Part shown: in pieces, positions 29,080 to 41,382 of the stretch
Numbering within the stretch: position 1 is the first letter of the stretch
Layout of the letters: every line of letters starts with the position of its first letter
NCBI GenBank assembly: GCA_016630955.3
Contig: CM049987.1
Span: 682,001 to 746,000, forward strand
DNA length: 64,000 nt
Reading direction: 5' to 3'
DNA from: Didymella arachidicola
Lineage: Eukaryota > Ascomycota > Dothideomycetes > Pleosporales > Didymellaceae
Program-made: the position numbers and the translations under genes
Notes under the pieces: generated by a model
Databases searched by the model: none
The model's input: the letters and a program-made list of their open reading frames with translations, nothing else
Told to the model about the DNA's origin: nothing

Positions 29080-30434
29080 CTACTCCAACTTGCTGTCTTT
29101 GCAGCCCTTGGGCGCATTTATAGGGTTGCACCTTGCCACCCTACCGTCCTTCAACTGCGTAACGTAGTCCCATCCCCACCTCGCGCTCATGCCCCATGAT
29201 GGGAAGTCCGTACTGACGATGTGCGCTCCAGAAGCAAACGCAGAATCCCGCATCTCGGTAGTCCTATTTAGCACAGTGTCGAGCGGAACATCGCTCCTCG
29301 TGCGTATGATATAGCCCCTTTTGACCAAACGCTGGATCTCAGCCGTCATATTGCCGCGCGGCTCGTTTGACTTGATGACTGCTCCGTCTGTCGAGCCCTC
29401 AAGAGAGTTGGTGAATACAGTGCGGTTTTGGAGAGACTCATGACCCCCAGACTTGTACAGCTCGCGAGGCGAGTTCGGGTCTGTAGGCTTCGGGTCATTG
29501 TCGAAGAAGAACATGAAGCGGCCACGAGCGTCACTGAGCAGCGGCCAACCCTTCTGTAGCACGCTTTCCTCAAGCGTCAAGTTGCCTTGGCGGACATCGT
29601 CTGGTCGAATGAGCTGCTTCTTGGGAAAGACTGAAAGAATCTCAGCATCGACGTTGAGAAGGCGTGGAAGGGTCCAGTTGGTGGCCTCGCCGGGGCAGAC
29701 GCCACCGATAACACATGCCGGCGCATCGGTTTTAAGCTCGAGATCAATGATAATCGGGACGTGGTTTTTGTTTGCATCTGACCACGCCTTGAGCTGGGAC
29801 AAGCAGTCGACGAAGGTATGGCACACAGCATCGGGATCGAAGTCTGTGACGTGGAAGACTTTGATGCCAGGCTTCTGCAGAACCGAGCCGTCAAAAGGAG
29901 TTGTGGCATTTGTCAGGTTGGAAAGCGTCCAGACAACTGGAGGATAGTATAAACCGCCCTTCTCGTCAGAATGGAGATCGAGCTCGAGCGAGCGCACAGC
30001 CTGGTGCTCCAACTGATTGGGCAGAGTGGCATGCGAGTAGTAGTAGTCCTCTGGCGAAGGTACGTACTTCTCAAACACAGCTTGCTCCGCCAAAGAGACC
30101 TGACGGTGGTAGGAGTTGTGAGTTCCGATGACCTGAATGTGATTTATGCGGACATCAGAGTTGGTGGTCTTGCTGGCGACAACGGCGCCTTCGGTTTAAG
30201 ATTAGCCGACGAATCTTCAAAAAAAAAGTTCACATTTCTTCTTACGGGCAATGAGCATCAAGCTTACAAACCCCTACTCCATTTAGCTAGAGTCCTGCTT
30301 CAGCCAGTGTGGTAAACCCTTACCGATTGACCGAACATCTTCACTTCGCTCTCTTTGAACGGTACAGTACAGAATGAAATACTTAACACACAAAGCACAC
30401 CTGCGAGCAGCAGAGAGCGTGCTTTATGCAACAT
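29080..30434 (-). CDS. Secreted PI-PLC-like phosphodiesterase (Ca2+-dependent PLC C1 type)
   Basis: Exon 2 (30188-29080) is clear; it starts IN-HIQVIGTHNSYH, the first catalytic His region, then LELDLH, and ends in a normal C-terminus. An upstream TAA in frame shows that an exon must precede it. The best match in phase is 30434-30401 (MLHKARSLLLAG), joined over a 212-bp intron with donor GTGTGC and branch GGCTAATC. It supplies a short signal peptide (LLLAGAVVAS) and gives 380 residues. An alternative donor (GTAAGG near 30320) is stronger but does not keep the frame. Several N-glycosylation sites support secretion. The family hydrolyses phosphoinositide-type lipids; the true substrate is unknown. 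Confidence 0.75.
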
Positions 30435-30868
30435 CCCACCCGTGCTCAGCCTACCGGCTGTGCCGTGTGCTAGATCTTGACAGATGAAGACCTCGAGGCC
30501 TCCTCGGAAGCTAGCGTACCACATGCGCTAGGAGCCGCTCCTCATTGGCCCTGTTCACGGTTCCTAGATCCCAGCATCTTGCAGCACCAGCTACATAGAG
30601 AAGGACGACAGCGCGAGCCTCACCACGTGGGATACAGAAAACATCGTAGCAAATTTCCGAGACGATGTAATTGCTGATAAGATGGCTGGAGTTGCCGTGG
30701 CTAGTCGATGGAGTTGGGAAAAGCGGGGTAGCTCAGCCGCTAAACCCGGAAGTTTGGTGGGCGCGAAAGACAGGGTAGGGAGACCATGACCATTCTTATA
30801 AGAACCTTACAGATATGGCTTGTTCATCAACAGCATATTATTGGAAGAACTTCAGTACGGCTTGATGT
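30435..30868. other. Intergenic, nothing recognised
   Basis: Promoter side of the PLC-like gene and 3-prime flank of the dehydrogenase. GGGGTAGCTCAG near 30725 recalls a tRNA D-arm, but no TPsiC arm follows. Confidence 0.45.
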
Positions 30869-31700
30869 CTACCATTCATAACGCTTCCCGTACCTCTGAA
30901 GGAACATCCCGACCTCCTCATCTCTCTTGCCCTCGATAATCTCCAGAATACCTTGCGCACTTGTCTCCGAGCTCTCACAGCTTGACATCTTCTCACGCGC
31001 CTCTCTGTCCTTCGCAAGATCCGTAACGACAAATCCAGGACAGAAGCTCCAAACCTTGAATCCTTCTTTCTTCAGCTGTTGGTACTGATACGTAGTGAGC
31101 ATGTTCAATGCAGACTTGGTCATTCGATATCCAGGTAAACGGACGATGGAACCGTTGGGATCATTGTCATCCGTAGCAATGGAGCGAGATATACTGCCCA
31201 AGCCAGATGAGACGTTGATGATTTTGGGTGCCGTGGACTTCCTCAGAAGCGGAAGAACGGCAGCTGTCAGCATTGTGGGACCAAATAAATTGGTCTCAAA
31301 CTCGGCACTTAGTTGGTCACGACAAGGCCATTGTCCGTCGTAAGTCTCCATCACGATTCTAGCGTTGTTGATCAGGACGTCGACGTGACCAAACTCCTGT
31401 TCGATGCGCTTTACAGCGGCGTCGATTGAATCATCATTGTTAGCATCGAGCTGAACAAGACTGGCGGTGCCTTCCAAATTCCTGTCTTGAATCTTCTTAA
31501 GCGCAGCCTCGCCCTTTGTAATGCTTCGAGAACCAACGAGGACGTGGTTGTGGGAGAGACAGCGGTGAGGAGTGCTGCAGTGTCGAAACCAATGCCACCA
31601 TTGGCACCTGCATAAGTAAGCATGTGATGATGGCCATGAGGAAAGCTGCAGGCTTACCAGTGATCAAGATGATCTGACGATCCGTGGAAGACGAAGGCAT
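30869..31700 (-). pseudogene. Short-chain dehydrogenase/reductase with one-base frameshift
   Basis: Exon 1 (31700-31658, MPSSSTDRQIILIT) and exon 2 (from 31607) join over a 50-bp intron to give the Rossmann motif TGANGGIG. The frame then shifts: codons up to about 31555 read AALLTAVSP, but the family sequence (HNHVLVGSRSI) continues in another frame. One C appears to be missing in the GGG/CCC run at 31552-31554. From there to the stop at 30869 the protein is normal: INNAR, NVSSGLGS, active-site YRMTK, CPGFVVTDLA. SDRs use NAD(P)H on many small molecules; no substrate can be named. A homopolymer sequencing error is possible, so the gene may be intact. Confidence 0.8.
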
Positions 31701-32268
31701 ATTGTTGCTGATGGATTGTGAATACAGCTCTTAGAGGCGTCGGGCACATTTCAGTGTCTGTTCTGCGGCATATAACTTCTTTATACAGTCATTGAATGTG
31801 GCCTCGCAACGTAGGCAGCACGGTTCATCGATGTACGGCGTATGGAGTGCTCATGGAAATGGCGATCATAACTCCATAAACTCCGAAGGGCGTCAAGCTT
31901 GAGACTCGGTGAGCTCCTTTTAGTAGTAAGCTTAAGCTCAGAGACTCCCCATGTAGGCCTCGCACCTTAGGGAGTTAAGGCAGTGATGCTGTAATGAAGT
32001 TGGAGGCCTGATCAGTCGGTCCGTTTTGAACTTGATTGGAAGACACAATCTTGCGGGCACTTGGGCTCCTGCACCACAGAAAGTTGGCCCGATCAGGATA
32101 AAAAATGCATGGACTCTCGCTTTGCAAGATATATACAGACTGCAGATCTCGAAGAAAACGGAGGTAATCAGTGTGAATCCCTCCCTAAGTTGTACTCATA
32201 TAGATGCTCTGTAGGCTACAAAACTTTGAGATCCCATCATCCCGAAATTTGAGTGACGGCCGAGGAAT
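31701..32268. other. Intergenic, nothing recognised
   Basis: Promoter side of the dehydrogenase and 3-prime flank of the transporter. No supported ORF. Confidence 0.45.
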
Positions 32269-34072
32269 TCAGACCTTGACATCAGCGTGTTCCATCTTGA
32301 TCGAGCTCTTATCGAAGCCGCCAAGCTTCTCCGGGTCAACATTGCCCTTCTCAGCGTTCCGAGAGTTGCTGTAGTCGACCTTGGTCTTCCAAGCTGGGAC
32401 GCCCTCCATAAACATTTCCTCGATATCTTCAAGGGTCTTGCCAGCTGTCTCTGGAAAGAAGAAGAATGTGTGAATCGCCATCGCCGCACAGAAAACACCA
32501 AAGACGACATAGACCTTCCACTGAATGTTGACGAAAGCAGGAGGCACAAAGTAGGATAGAGCGAAGTTCTAGAGCTGCAGTCAGTTATCGTCTCATTGCA
32601 GCTCAGATCAGATGACTTACGAAGATCCAGTTGGAAGAAGTGGTAAGAGCGACAGCCTTTCCGCGAACACGCAATGGGAAGAGCTCAGGGGGGTATACCC
32701 AGGATGCTGGGCCCCAGGTCGGCGCGTAGGAGGCGACAAAAAGGTATGTGCAGGCGATCACTGCCTTGGAGGGAGCCCCTGAAATCTGCCACGATTGCTC
32801 GGCGATATTGTCAAGTCCACCTGGAGGTGCGGGCTTTCCGTAGCTAGCCATGAGACCGGCGTTGGCGAACATCCAGGTCATCATGAGAACAGCGCCGATG
32901 ACGAACATAGGACGACGGCCCCAGCGATCCATCCAGATAAGAGCAGGAACAGTCATAAAGACATTGATAACATACTGGATAGACGAGGAGATCAGGTTAG
33001 CATTCCCACTGAGGCCAGCCATACCAAATACGTATGTGATCTTGATCCCGTCAGCTGGTTCCATATTGTAGACATTAGGATCATACGTACGTAATACATC
33101 ATAACGTTCATTCCCGTTAGCTGGCTCCAGACTTGGGTGAAGATACCAATGTGAAGGCGGTTGAGCATGTTAGGCTTAAAGAGCTCCTTGACGGAGACAT
33201 CAGCATTCTGCCTCTCGAATTCGATCATCTGTTTGATCTCGGCCATCTCAAGGGCGACAAATGGTGAGTCGGGGTCACCCTTTCCATGGACAAGGGTCAA
33301 GACTTGGTGAGCCTCCTCCCAACGGTCTTTGCGGGCTAGCCACCTATCAAGCAGATAAGTGAGTGCTTCTGGGCTCTATTACAAAGCAGAGACATACCTA
33401 GGAGACTCTGGCAGGAAGAGGAGGCCAACGGCAAGGATAAGAGCGGGAAGCATCTGAATTCCCCAAGGCACACGGAAAGCCTTCTCGCCCTGCATGAATG
33501 TACACCCATAGGAGATGTAGTACATGATAAGGATGCCCCACGTAATTGCCCACTGCTGTGAGCCCACAACTCTCCCTCTCTTCGAAGGAGGAGCAAGTTC
33601 AGTGACGTAGACGGGGACCTGGGCGGAGCAGATACCGACGGAGAGACCGTTGATGAAGCGACCAACGATGAGCATACCAATATTCTGGGCAGCGCAAGAG
33701 ATGATGGATCCAATCACCCAGATGGCGCAGCCAACTTGGATTGCACGTCGGCGACCCAGCTTGTCTGTGAGATAGCCAGAAACAAGAGCGCCAAGGAAAG
33801 AACCACCGGGCATGGCAGCTGTGATGCCACCCTGAACATCAGGCTTGGGACCCGAACATTTCTGGTCATTAAATGGAGGGCCATTGGGACCCTGGTTGAA
33901 GAAGCAGCGATACTGTTGTGTGGGTAGGCTGCCCGGTGTTAGCATGGGTTGCGTGGAGTGAAGGTAGGAAAACCAACATGGCGCTCATAGACGAGATGTC
34001 GAAACCGAACAAACCACCACCGATAACCGCAATGGCGGTAATACCGTAGATATTACCAATCTGATACCCCAT
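32269..34072 (-). CDS. MFS sugar transporter
   Basis: Five exons: 34072-33978, 33928-33398, 33343-33091, 33040-32621, 32568-32269. The four introns of 49-54 bp have clear branch points (TGCTAAC in the first), and the joined frame gives 532 residues. Sugar-porter hallmarks are all present: GYLTDKLGRRR after TM2, RFINGLSVG, PESPRWL after TM6, QLTGMNVMMYY in TM7, DRWGRRP, and PETAGKTLEDIEEMF at the end of TM12. About twelve hydrophobic helices place it in the plasma membrane, importing a hexose or related sugar with protons. Which sugar cannot be read. The neighbouring dehydrogenase has the same orientation, but shared regulation is not shown. Confidence 0.95.
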
Positions 34073-35034
34073 GGCAAATATTTGACCGTTCGTGGAGAAG
34101 GTTAAAGACGAAACCCGAGAAGTTGGGATGCAGTGATCAGGCCAGTGGGAGGAAAAGTGGACTTATAAATTGCGCCCAAACTTCCTTGAGGACCTGGCAG
34201 CCTCCACACATGTCGACCAAGGTCAGGAGAGCAGCGTGGGCGCCCATGAATGCCCCGCAACGGGCATCTCGCTATGCCGGGCCAGGCGTGGTGACAGTGT
34301 GTTTGTCGGAGAAGAGCTGCTACACTTCCCGCTAAGGTCTAGCCTCCGAAATATGGTATTTCGATTGGCACATTATGGTGGAGCTCATTCGTGGTAGGGA
34401 TTAGAGACAAGCTCTGACACGGTCGGGGTCAAGCGATGCTTGGTGTGCGAGTCGACAACAGAAGCTGACGACTCGACTGCAGGGCAGCAAGCCATTGGAC
34501 TCTATAGTGCGGCAGACGTACTTAAAAATGGAATGAAGAGTCCGGGTCTCCGAGCCGCGACTAAGCCAACATTCGCGCGCTTTTGTATCTTTCTTCACAG
34601 GTCTCAGACCGTTGACCACACGTGCGTCTCCGCAGAGGTCTCTCCAGTCCCCAGACGCCCACGATTTGCACCCCTCGTTCTCCAAATCACAGAGTTTTCA
34701 CCCCAATCTCGTTCCATTGGAAACTTCCCCACTGGGGACGTCACGCGTCGACAGAGAAATTCGGATTCGTTACGCTTTGACCAACCAGAAGAGGCGCCGC
34801 TGACGTAGCCCCACTGTTCCTCATATGCGCCATGTAACAACATGCCGTTAGTGCTAACGACGCCTCCCGCCTGTGTGAAAGCTTGACCTTGCCGAGTACC
34901 GACTATCGAATATCGATGCATCTTGCCACGAGATGACCCTCTATTCTTCTGACGAGAGAGGGCGGAGGTTGCGGAGGTTGCGCGGCTACTTCGCGGGGTA
35001 ATGGGCCAATTCCTCTATAACAGAATACGGCCTA
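34073..35034. other. Intergenic between transporter and pogo element
   Basis: Contains the transporter promoter. Overlapping short ORFs on both strands have no domain. It ends at the TA duplication 35033-35034 of the transposon. Confidence 0.45.
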
Positions 35035-35079
35035 ACGCCAACTACCACCGGATGGCGCACCCCACCGGAATGGCGCACC
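35035..35079 (+). repeat. Left terminal inverted repeat of the pogo element
   Basis: 45 bp, made of a short head ACGCCAAC and two direct subrepeats (CCACCGGATGGCGCACC and CCACCGGAATGGCGCACC), which may be two transposase-binding sites. Confidence 0.92.
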
Positions 35080-35115
35080 TTGCCAAGACCACACCTCTTT
35101 TGACCACCACCAACG

Positions 35116-36723
35116 ATGTCGCAACAAATTGATCTTGAATTACTTTCTCGTGAAGATAGAATTAAGCTTGCTATTAGAGCTATTAATTCTAATGCGAACC
35201 TAAGCCAGCGACGCGCTGCTGCTGTCTACAACGTGCCTGAAAGTACTCTTCGAAGGCAACGCGCCAAACCAGCTTCTCAACGCGTTATCTACCCCAATTG
35301 CTCTCGGCTTACAAAGCAAGAAGAGGAGGTGCTTGTTCAACATATAAGAAAGCTTGACGCGCGAGGATTTGCTCCTACGCTTACTTATGTGCGAGAGATG
35401 GCTGATCAACTGTTGGCTGCTCGCGATGGGGGCAAGGTTGGAGAAAACTGGACCTACAGGTTTATCCAGCGGAAACCTGAGGTTAGGTCTCAGGTTTCTA
35501 GACTGAGAGATTACCGGAGAGTTCTGTGCAGCGATACAGCAATTATCAGTCCCTGGTTCGACCTTATACGCAACGTTAAAGCCAAGTACAGCATCCTAGA
35601 CCAAGATACCTACAACTTTGACGAGACTGGCTTCCAGATAGGCGTTGGAGGGTCAGTTAAGGTAGTGACTGCGTCTGAGAGACGTCGTGCACCACTCAGC
35701 CTTCAGCCTAGCGATCGTGAGTGGATAACTTTGATTGCTTGTATCAACGCGATGGGCTGGTCTGTCCCACCCTTCTTCATCCTCAAAGCAAAGCACCACG
35801 ACAAGGCCTAGTACGTTAACAACCTAAAAGATTGGAGGATTGGGGTTAGCAAGAATGGCTGGACTACTAATGAGCTTGGCCTTGCCTGGCTAAAGCACTT
35901 TATCCAGCACACAGAGGCTGCTACTGTAGGTAGCCATCGGCTGCTGATTATCGATGGCCACGAGAGTCACAAGTCGCTCGAATTCCAGAATCTCTGCGAG
36001 GAAAGCAAGATTATTGCCCTCTGTATGCCTCCGCACGCCTCTCACATCCTGCAGCCACTTGACGTTGGGTGCTTTGCCCCGCTGAAGCAGGCGTACAAGA
36101 AGGAGATCAAAAGCTTGGCAGACAGTTACATTACCCACGTGGACAAAAAGGCCTTCTTAGCAACGTTTCAACCAGTATACAACAAGGCAATCTCAAAGAG
36201 CAACATCTTATCAAGCTTTAGAGCAACTGGCTTGGTCCCACTTGACCCAGAGGCGGTGCTGTCAAGGCTTGAAGTTAAGCCTCGTACGCCAACACCGCCT
36301 CTGCCTGGGCCTACCAACTGGCAACCTAAAACACCAACCAACGCGATTGAAATTGATAGCCAAACAACTCTTATTATTAAGAGGATAAGAGAACATAGGA
36401 GTTCCTCTCCTGACTCAATTATTGAGATGGTCCTACAGGTTAAAAGGGGGTCTGCAAAGAGGGACTATTCGCACACGCTACTTGAGGCAAGGATAGCCCA
36501 GCTTGAACAGGCAAACAAGGCTGCTTCTGAGCGTAAGAGGCGTAAAAAGAAGCGGATTCAGGAAGGCGGGACTCTCTCGCAGGCAGAGGCAGAGGAAATA
36601 CTAAAGGAGAAAGACGCTAAGGCTGAGACTAAGGGAGAAGGTGCGCAGGTAGGTAGCAGTAGTAAAGTTAAACGGTGCTGTACAACATGCGGCAGGATAG
36701 GGCATAATAAGCGCACTTGCTAG
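35116..36723 (+). pseudogene. Fot1/pogo transposase with one in-frame TAG
   Basis: One frame of 536 codons, counting the final stop and the internal TAG at 35809-35811. It opens with a psq HTH (NLSQRRAAAVYNVPESTLRRQ) and a CENP-B-type HTH (FAPTLTYVREMADQL). The DDE core has Asp in YNFDETGFQ, LLIIDGHESHKS and HILQPLDVGCF (DDD type). The C-terminus is a charged coiled region with a CCHC knuckle (CCTTCGRIGHNKRTC). The stop sits where a Trp is likely (KA-stop-YVNNLKDW); TGG to TAG fits one RIP-type change. The copy is probably inactive in itself. Confidence 0.9.
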
Positions 36724-36823
36724 CAAGATGTAATAGAGATAGAGGATTAATTTAAGCTATTATACGTTTAAATTTCTTGTTGTGGTGCTGAAATATTGAG
36801 GTGTAAAGATAAATTTGCTACAG

Positions 36824-36868
36824 GGTGCGCCATTCCGGTGGGGTGCGCCATCCGGTGGTGGTTGGCGT
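36824..36868 (-). repeat. Right terminal inverted repeat of the pogo element
   Basis: Reverse complement of 35035-35079 apart from one base (C for T at position 9 of the repeat). It is followed by TA. Confidence 0.92.
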
Positions 36869-38362
36869 TAACCATGTTCCAATGTAACACCCCTCACGGC
36901 AATGTCACCACAGAATATAGTGGCAAGATCTTGATCCTTCTGCCAGCGATTATGGTACAAAGTGAAGCGCGACGACAAGTTGGCACGGTTGGGAGAAGAA
37001 CACGAAACAAGCAAGGGTCAATGCACGCATGTGCCGAGCCGGTCTGCAGAGGGGCCTTAAACATTTATCCTAAGGATCAGCCAGGAGTCGGACGGCAATA
37101 CGAGACAGAGTGAGCTGCATCGACGAAATAGGCGGATTTCATGCTCCAGCAACATTTGCATGTTCCAGCATATTTCCCCAGGCTGGAGACCCCGTCCTGA
37201 CCTCCGCATCTTGCGAGGCTCAACAACGCCAACATCCCCAACAAAACAGCTTTGCTCCCGAAAGTCAGCGTGCAACGATAAGGTAGGATGCGTACCTGCG
37301 GATATACTCCTTCTTTGGGAAGTGTGATTGTCGATCGATGTCAGCCGCATGCACGAGCGCCGCTGCAACACGCCAATTCGAAGGCTTGTTTCCGGACGCC
37401 GGGGAGGTCCTTGGGTGGCCCTGCTTCCACTGTGCTGGGCCAAAGAGATGCACGTGGAGGGCTTCAGCTGACCATCCTGATCAGCAGAGCCTCATGTACC
37501 TCGGAAGCGCTAAGGTCGTCTGCGACACAACAGTGACGACAGAGGATTTGTGCAGAGGATTGGCGAGCCTCTCGTCAACTGCGCACTCGCATTCGCAACA
37601 TTGCCGCCCCAATATCAGAAATAGAGACCGCTCTTGTACGATCGTACAGTGCCACAAAATGAGCCACAGAATGCTCTCGAGCAAGCGGTTGCACGCGGAC
37701 ATCGCCGACCCTTGTACCACCACATCTGCTGCCATATGCCGAACCATATTTGAGATAGATCAACCCATCCCTCAGGCATGCGTCCAGCAAGTCAACTCAC
37801 ACAAGCCTTACAGGCCATCTCACCCACGGAAGATCTGTGCGCCTCGGTGATTTTGTCTCCACTCGTCCATCACGTCTCATTATCACCAACCTTCACGACC
37901 AACTTCGGGTGGGGCGAGCGGTCAAAACAAGATCTTACGGACTTAGTCCAAGCCCGGCAACCGCAGAGCCTCAGCCGTGCCGGCGCTGCAGAGCCGCACT
38001 ACAGGCTGAAGAGCCGCACTTTTAGCCGGCCATGTCTGAAACGGAACCGGCGCCGATGCAGAGAACAGTAGCGTAGAAGATCTTACGTACGAGTACCATG
38101 AGTGAAGAATCGTGGTGTCTACAAGTTAGCAGCGATCGTGTTCTGTCATTGTGATGATGATTATAGCAGTGAAGTTTTCTGGTAGCTCATAGCTTTGCGC
38201 GCATCCGGTTGGATGTTGTCAGCGACTGTACCCAGCCGTCAGGATTGGGCAGTTCCAAGTCTTCAAAGCGGACGCCGAATTTGTGAAAAGTGACAGCATG
38301 CTTATTGCCTAGGCGTGCATACCTCTATGTACATACTAGATTTGGAGAAACAGGACTATATC
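36869..38362. other. Intergenic, no supported gene
   Basis: Overlapping ORFs up to 170 codons exist on both strands but lack domains, signal peptides and consistent splice sites. Confidence 0.45.
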
Positions 38363-41300
38363 TTACCACACAAGCTTCTTCAATGAGTACCCAATTTGCT
38401 CCAGATACCCAGTGCTCTTCTTCGCATCTGCAAGACTGATGATGTCCTTGTCTTCAATCTGTAGTGTCCTATCCTCAGTCTCGTTTCCCGAAGAGGTCGT
38501 TTTCGCCTTGTTGGCAACCCTGACTATCTCCTCACAAACGCTCTTAACCACCTCTCCCTCCTTCTCTGCCTTCTCGCCTTCAGTCGGCACACTGCTCCGC
38601 GGCGGCAGAGCCTTGAAGGCTAGAAACCGCCCTTCTTCCGTTTTCGCTTTTTTCTCGTCTTTCTTCTGTTCGTCGTTGGCGGCGCCTGAGTCTAGGGCCC
38701 GTGTGTTCCGCCGTATGAGCTCACCCTCGGCGTCAGCGCGATATCGAATCACGAAGCCTACATTCTTCTCGGCATCCATGTGGCGTTGCGCGAGGGTGCT
38801 GGTGATGTACACGCCGCGCATGAGACCCTGGACGTTCTCCAGCGCGACACGCTCAAACTCCCGAACCTTCTCGGTACCCCAGTCGAGACGGCAGAAATAG
38901 AGCGCTTTCTCCGTCAAGAGAAGGACAGCTTCCTCAAAGGTTGCAGTCTTGACGTGGTCTGCTCTTGTGGGTACGGACAATGTCCAGCCATGGATCAGAT
39001 CCTCATCCTGGTCTTCAATGACGCGCGCAGCGCACCGCTCAATCGCCGCCTGTCTGACCTTACGGACATCGATAAAGTAGTCGCTGCTCTTCATGTCTGC
39101 CTCGAACTCGGCGAAGATGGTGTCTGTTGCGCGACCTAGGAGGTAGTCGATGACGGCTTGCGCGAAGTAATCGTTAACGATGTTGTTGTAGTAGCGTGTC
39201 AGCGTGAGGCCAAAGTCGGCGAGTGCGCCGGTGATCTGTCGTTTGCGTGTGCGTGTGAAGTCTCCTTTGAGTGCGGCAGTGCCAGCATATTGACGGGAGA
39301 TATTGTCGCCATTGTCGGCCCAGAGTGTATTAAACCAAGAGGTAGAAGGATCGTTCTGGAGATCGATGGTGTAGTTCCCAGCAGAGAGTTGTTGTTCCAG
39401 TGCCCCACGGGCGGTGGCACTTTGAACAACATTGGTGCGATCGAGACAATCCATGCAATTTGTGCGCAGTATGCCTGACTGCTTGTGTTCGATCGAGTCA
39501 TTGGAAATTTCTGTCCAACCAGTCGAGTCGAGGAAGGGAACAAGGGTGTCCATTAGCCTTGAGACGTTTTCGAAGTGCATACCACGGCAGACGTTGTGGA
39601 AGTCGAACCATTCGAAGCCTAGCTGCTTACCTTTGCCATCGACTCCGCCGTGCTCATTGAGATATTTTGCATGCTGTTCATAAAGCTCACCAATTTTGGC
39701 TTCGGTACCGTGTTTGTCAATGAGTGACGCCACGTAGACCTCATTGTAGCGCATCGCTAAGCCGTTGAAGTGGCGCTTTAACGCTCGCCCATTTGTCTCA
39801 AAAGAGCCCCATGTCGAGACTTGTGGCTTCAGGCTGTACGGCGATTGCGAGAAGAAAAGTGGTATCGACCCACGCAGCTGTATGAAAGAGTATATCTTAT
39901 CTTGTGCTGTGTTCCAAGATGGCGACGACAGGATTTGTTCGGTTTCGACGGTGTTCGCTGTGCAGCCTTCGTCGTCCGTACCGCGTCGAAGGTAGCGCAA
40001 GCCGGCGCGCTTAACCGAACGCCGCGAGATGAGGGTGAGTAAAAAGTCTTTCCCGTCCGCAAGATTAGCCGCTTGCTCTTCCTCGATGGGCTCAACAGCC
40101 GCTGTACCTTCCTTTTCCTGTCTCTGAGGCCAAGACTGCAGTTGTATGTCGTCCGGTGTCGCGTCCTGATCGATCACGAGGCTTTCCGACTTGCCATCTG
40201 CGATCTTGAGCGTGAATGGGCGTTGGCCAACAAAGCCTTGAATGAGAGGCAAGACGAAGGAATGCTGCCCAGCATCTATGAAAGGCGTGACGATGTGTCG
40301 GTTCCAGAAAAACTTGTTGTTGTCAGCCTTGGAATGATTCCATGTTTCATCGGGGGTGAGCTCACTAAAGGATCATACTGCTTGTACAGTGGTACACTAG
40401 CATTCGTGGGTTGGTTTGCAATCCCATGTGATAAGTCGTAATCGTAAGAGTAGAAGAAGTTGCCAGATGAAAAGTACATCTTGGTAGTCTGCAGAACTCG
40501 CGGCAACAGTGCTATTGCCGTCGCGTCCTTCTTTCCATCCAGCGCCTTTGGGATATCTTCCGGTTTGACTGTATCCGGTGTTGTGTTCTCGCCACTGGGC
40601 AAATTATCAGGTTTCGTTGCCTCATCTTCCTCTGCAGGCCCAGTCGAGTCGACGTTCTTTGGGACGTTCTTGGTCGCAAGATCTTCTTCTGAGCTTAAGC
40701 CTTGGGTGCGTCTACTATCCGCGCTCCAGCCCTTGCGCGAGAACCACTTGTCAGCGAATCGCCCATATACACCCTTCTTCTGCATGACATCCTCAGCAAC
40801 GCTAGACCTCTTGTCTGCAGGGCCTCTCTGGCCTGTGATTGGATCTTTCACCTCAGTAGGTGACTTCGGCGGCTCCTCAAACAGCGATTCGGTGACGCTC
40901 GGCGCCTCGTCTTCGCTTTCGCTGTCTGTGTCATCGTCGCCAGCCCGGCGTACCTTGTTGTGTCTGTGAAGATGTTCGCGCGTCAAGTTGATAGCCTTCT
41001 CAGCATCGGACTGGGAAGCGAGAGGGACGAGTGCAACGTCGGTGATCTTATAGACAGGTTTGCCACGTATTTGTGCAACTTGTTCGCGACCGCATATCGA
41101 TATCAGGAAGATTGAAGTAGCTATTTTGAGTAGGCCTGTTGCACATTAGCTTCAGCAGGGACGATGAGAGTGCGCAAACCTCGTCGACATACCTACAATA
41201 CCATGCGACTCCAGTGAAGACAACACATCGTCGTCCTCATAGTTGCTGTTCAGCAGGGGCCCTACATTTCCCTTGTAGTCGATCCTTATAGCCTGCTGTT

Positions 41301-41382
41301 GCTGCGCCTGAGGATGCGAGCGGGGCTGAAGCACGAGCCCATCGATGGCAGCGAAAATCAACAGTTTCCTGACCAGCGGCAT
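38363..41382 (-). CDS. SAC-domain phosphoinositide phosphatase with hSac2-like C-terminus
   Basis: Three exons, 41382-41193, 41135-40366 and 40312-38363, with introns of 57 and 53 bp, give 969 residues. The SAC domain is split by a long acidic, low-complexity insert (about residues 125-255). The catalytic CX5R site is RTNCMDCLDRTNVV near residue 606, which dephosphorylates phosphoinositides on endomembranes. After residue about 730 a region with HGWTLSVPTRADHVKTATFEEAVLLLT resembles the hSac2/INPP5F homology domain. No transmembrane anchor of the Sac1 type is visible, so it is closer to the Sac2/INPP5F group than to ER Sac1. The gene looks intact. Confidence 0.9.

Larger units (their letters stand above)
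35035..36868 (+). mobile_element. Fot1/pogo DNA transposon, 1,834 bp, near-intact
   Basis: Bounded by 45-bp terminal inverted repeats and TA duplications at 35033-35034 and 36869-36870. It contains one transposase frame interrupted by a single stop. The size is normal for Fot1-type elements. The terminal repeats differ at only one base, so the copy is young. Confidence 0.93.

Noticed and set aside
30722..30800. tRNA-like GGGGTAGCTCAG motif
   Set aside because: No TPsiC arm, no acceptor stem and no second promoter box at the right distance.
37057..37850. Overlapping ORFs of 128 and 170 codons on opposite strands
   Set aside because: No domain, no signal peptide, no splice partners, and both strands are equally open.
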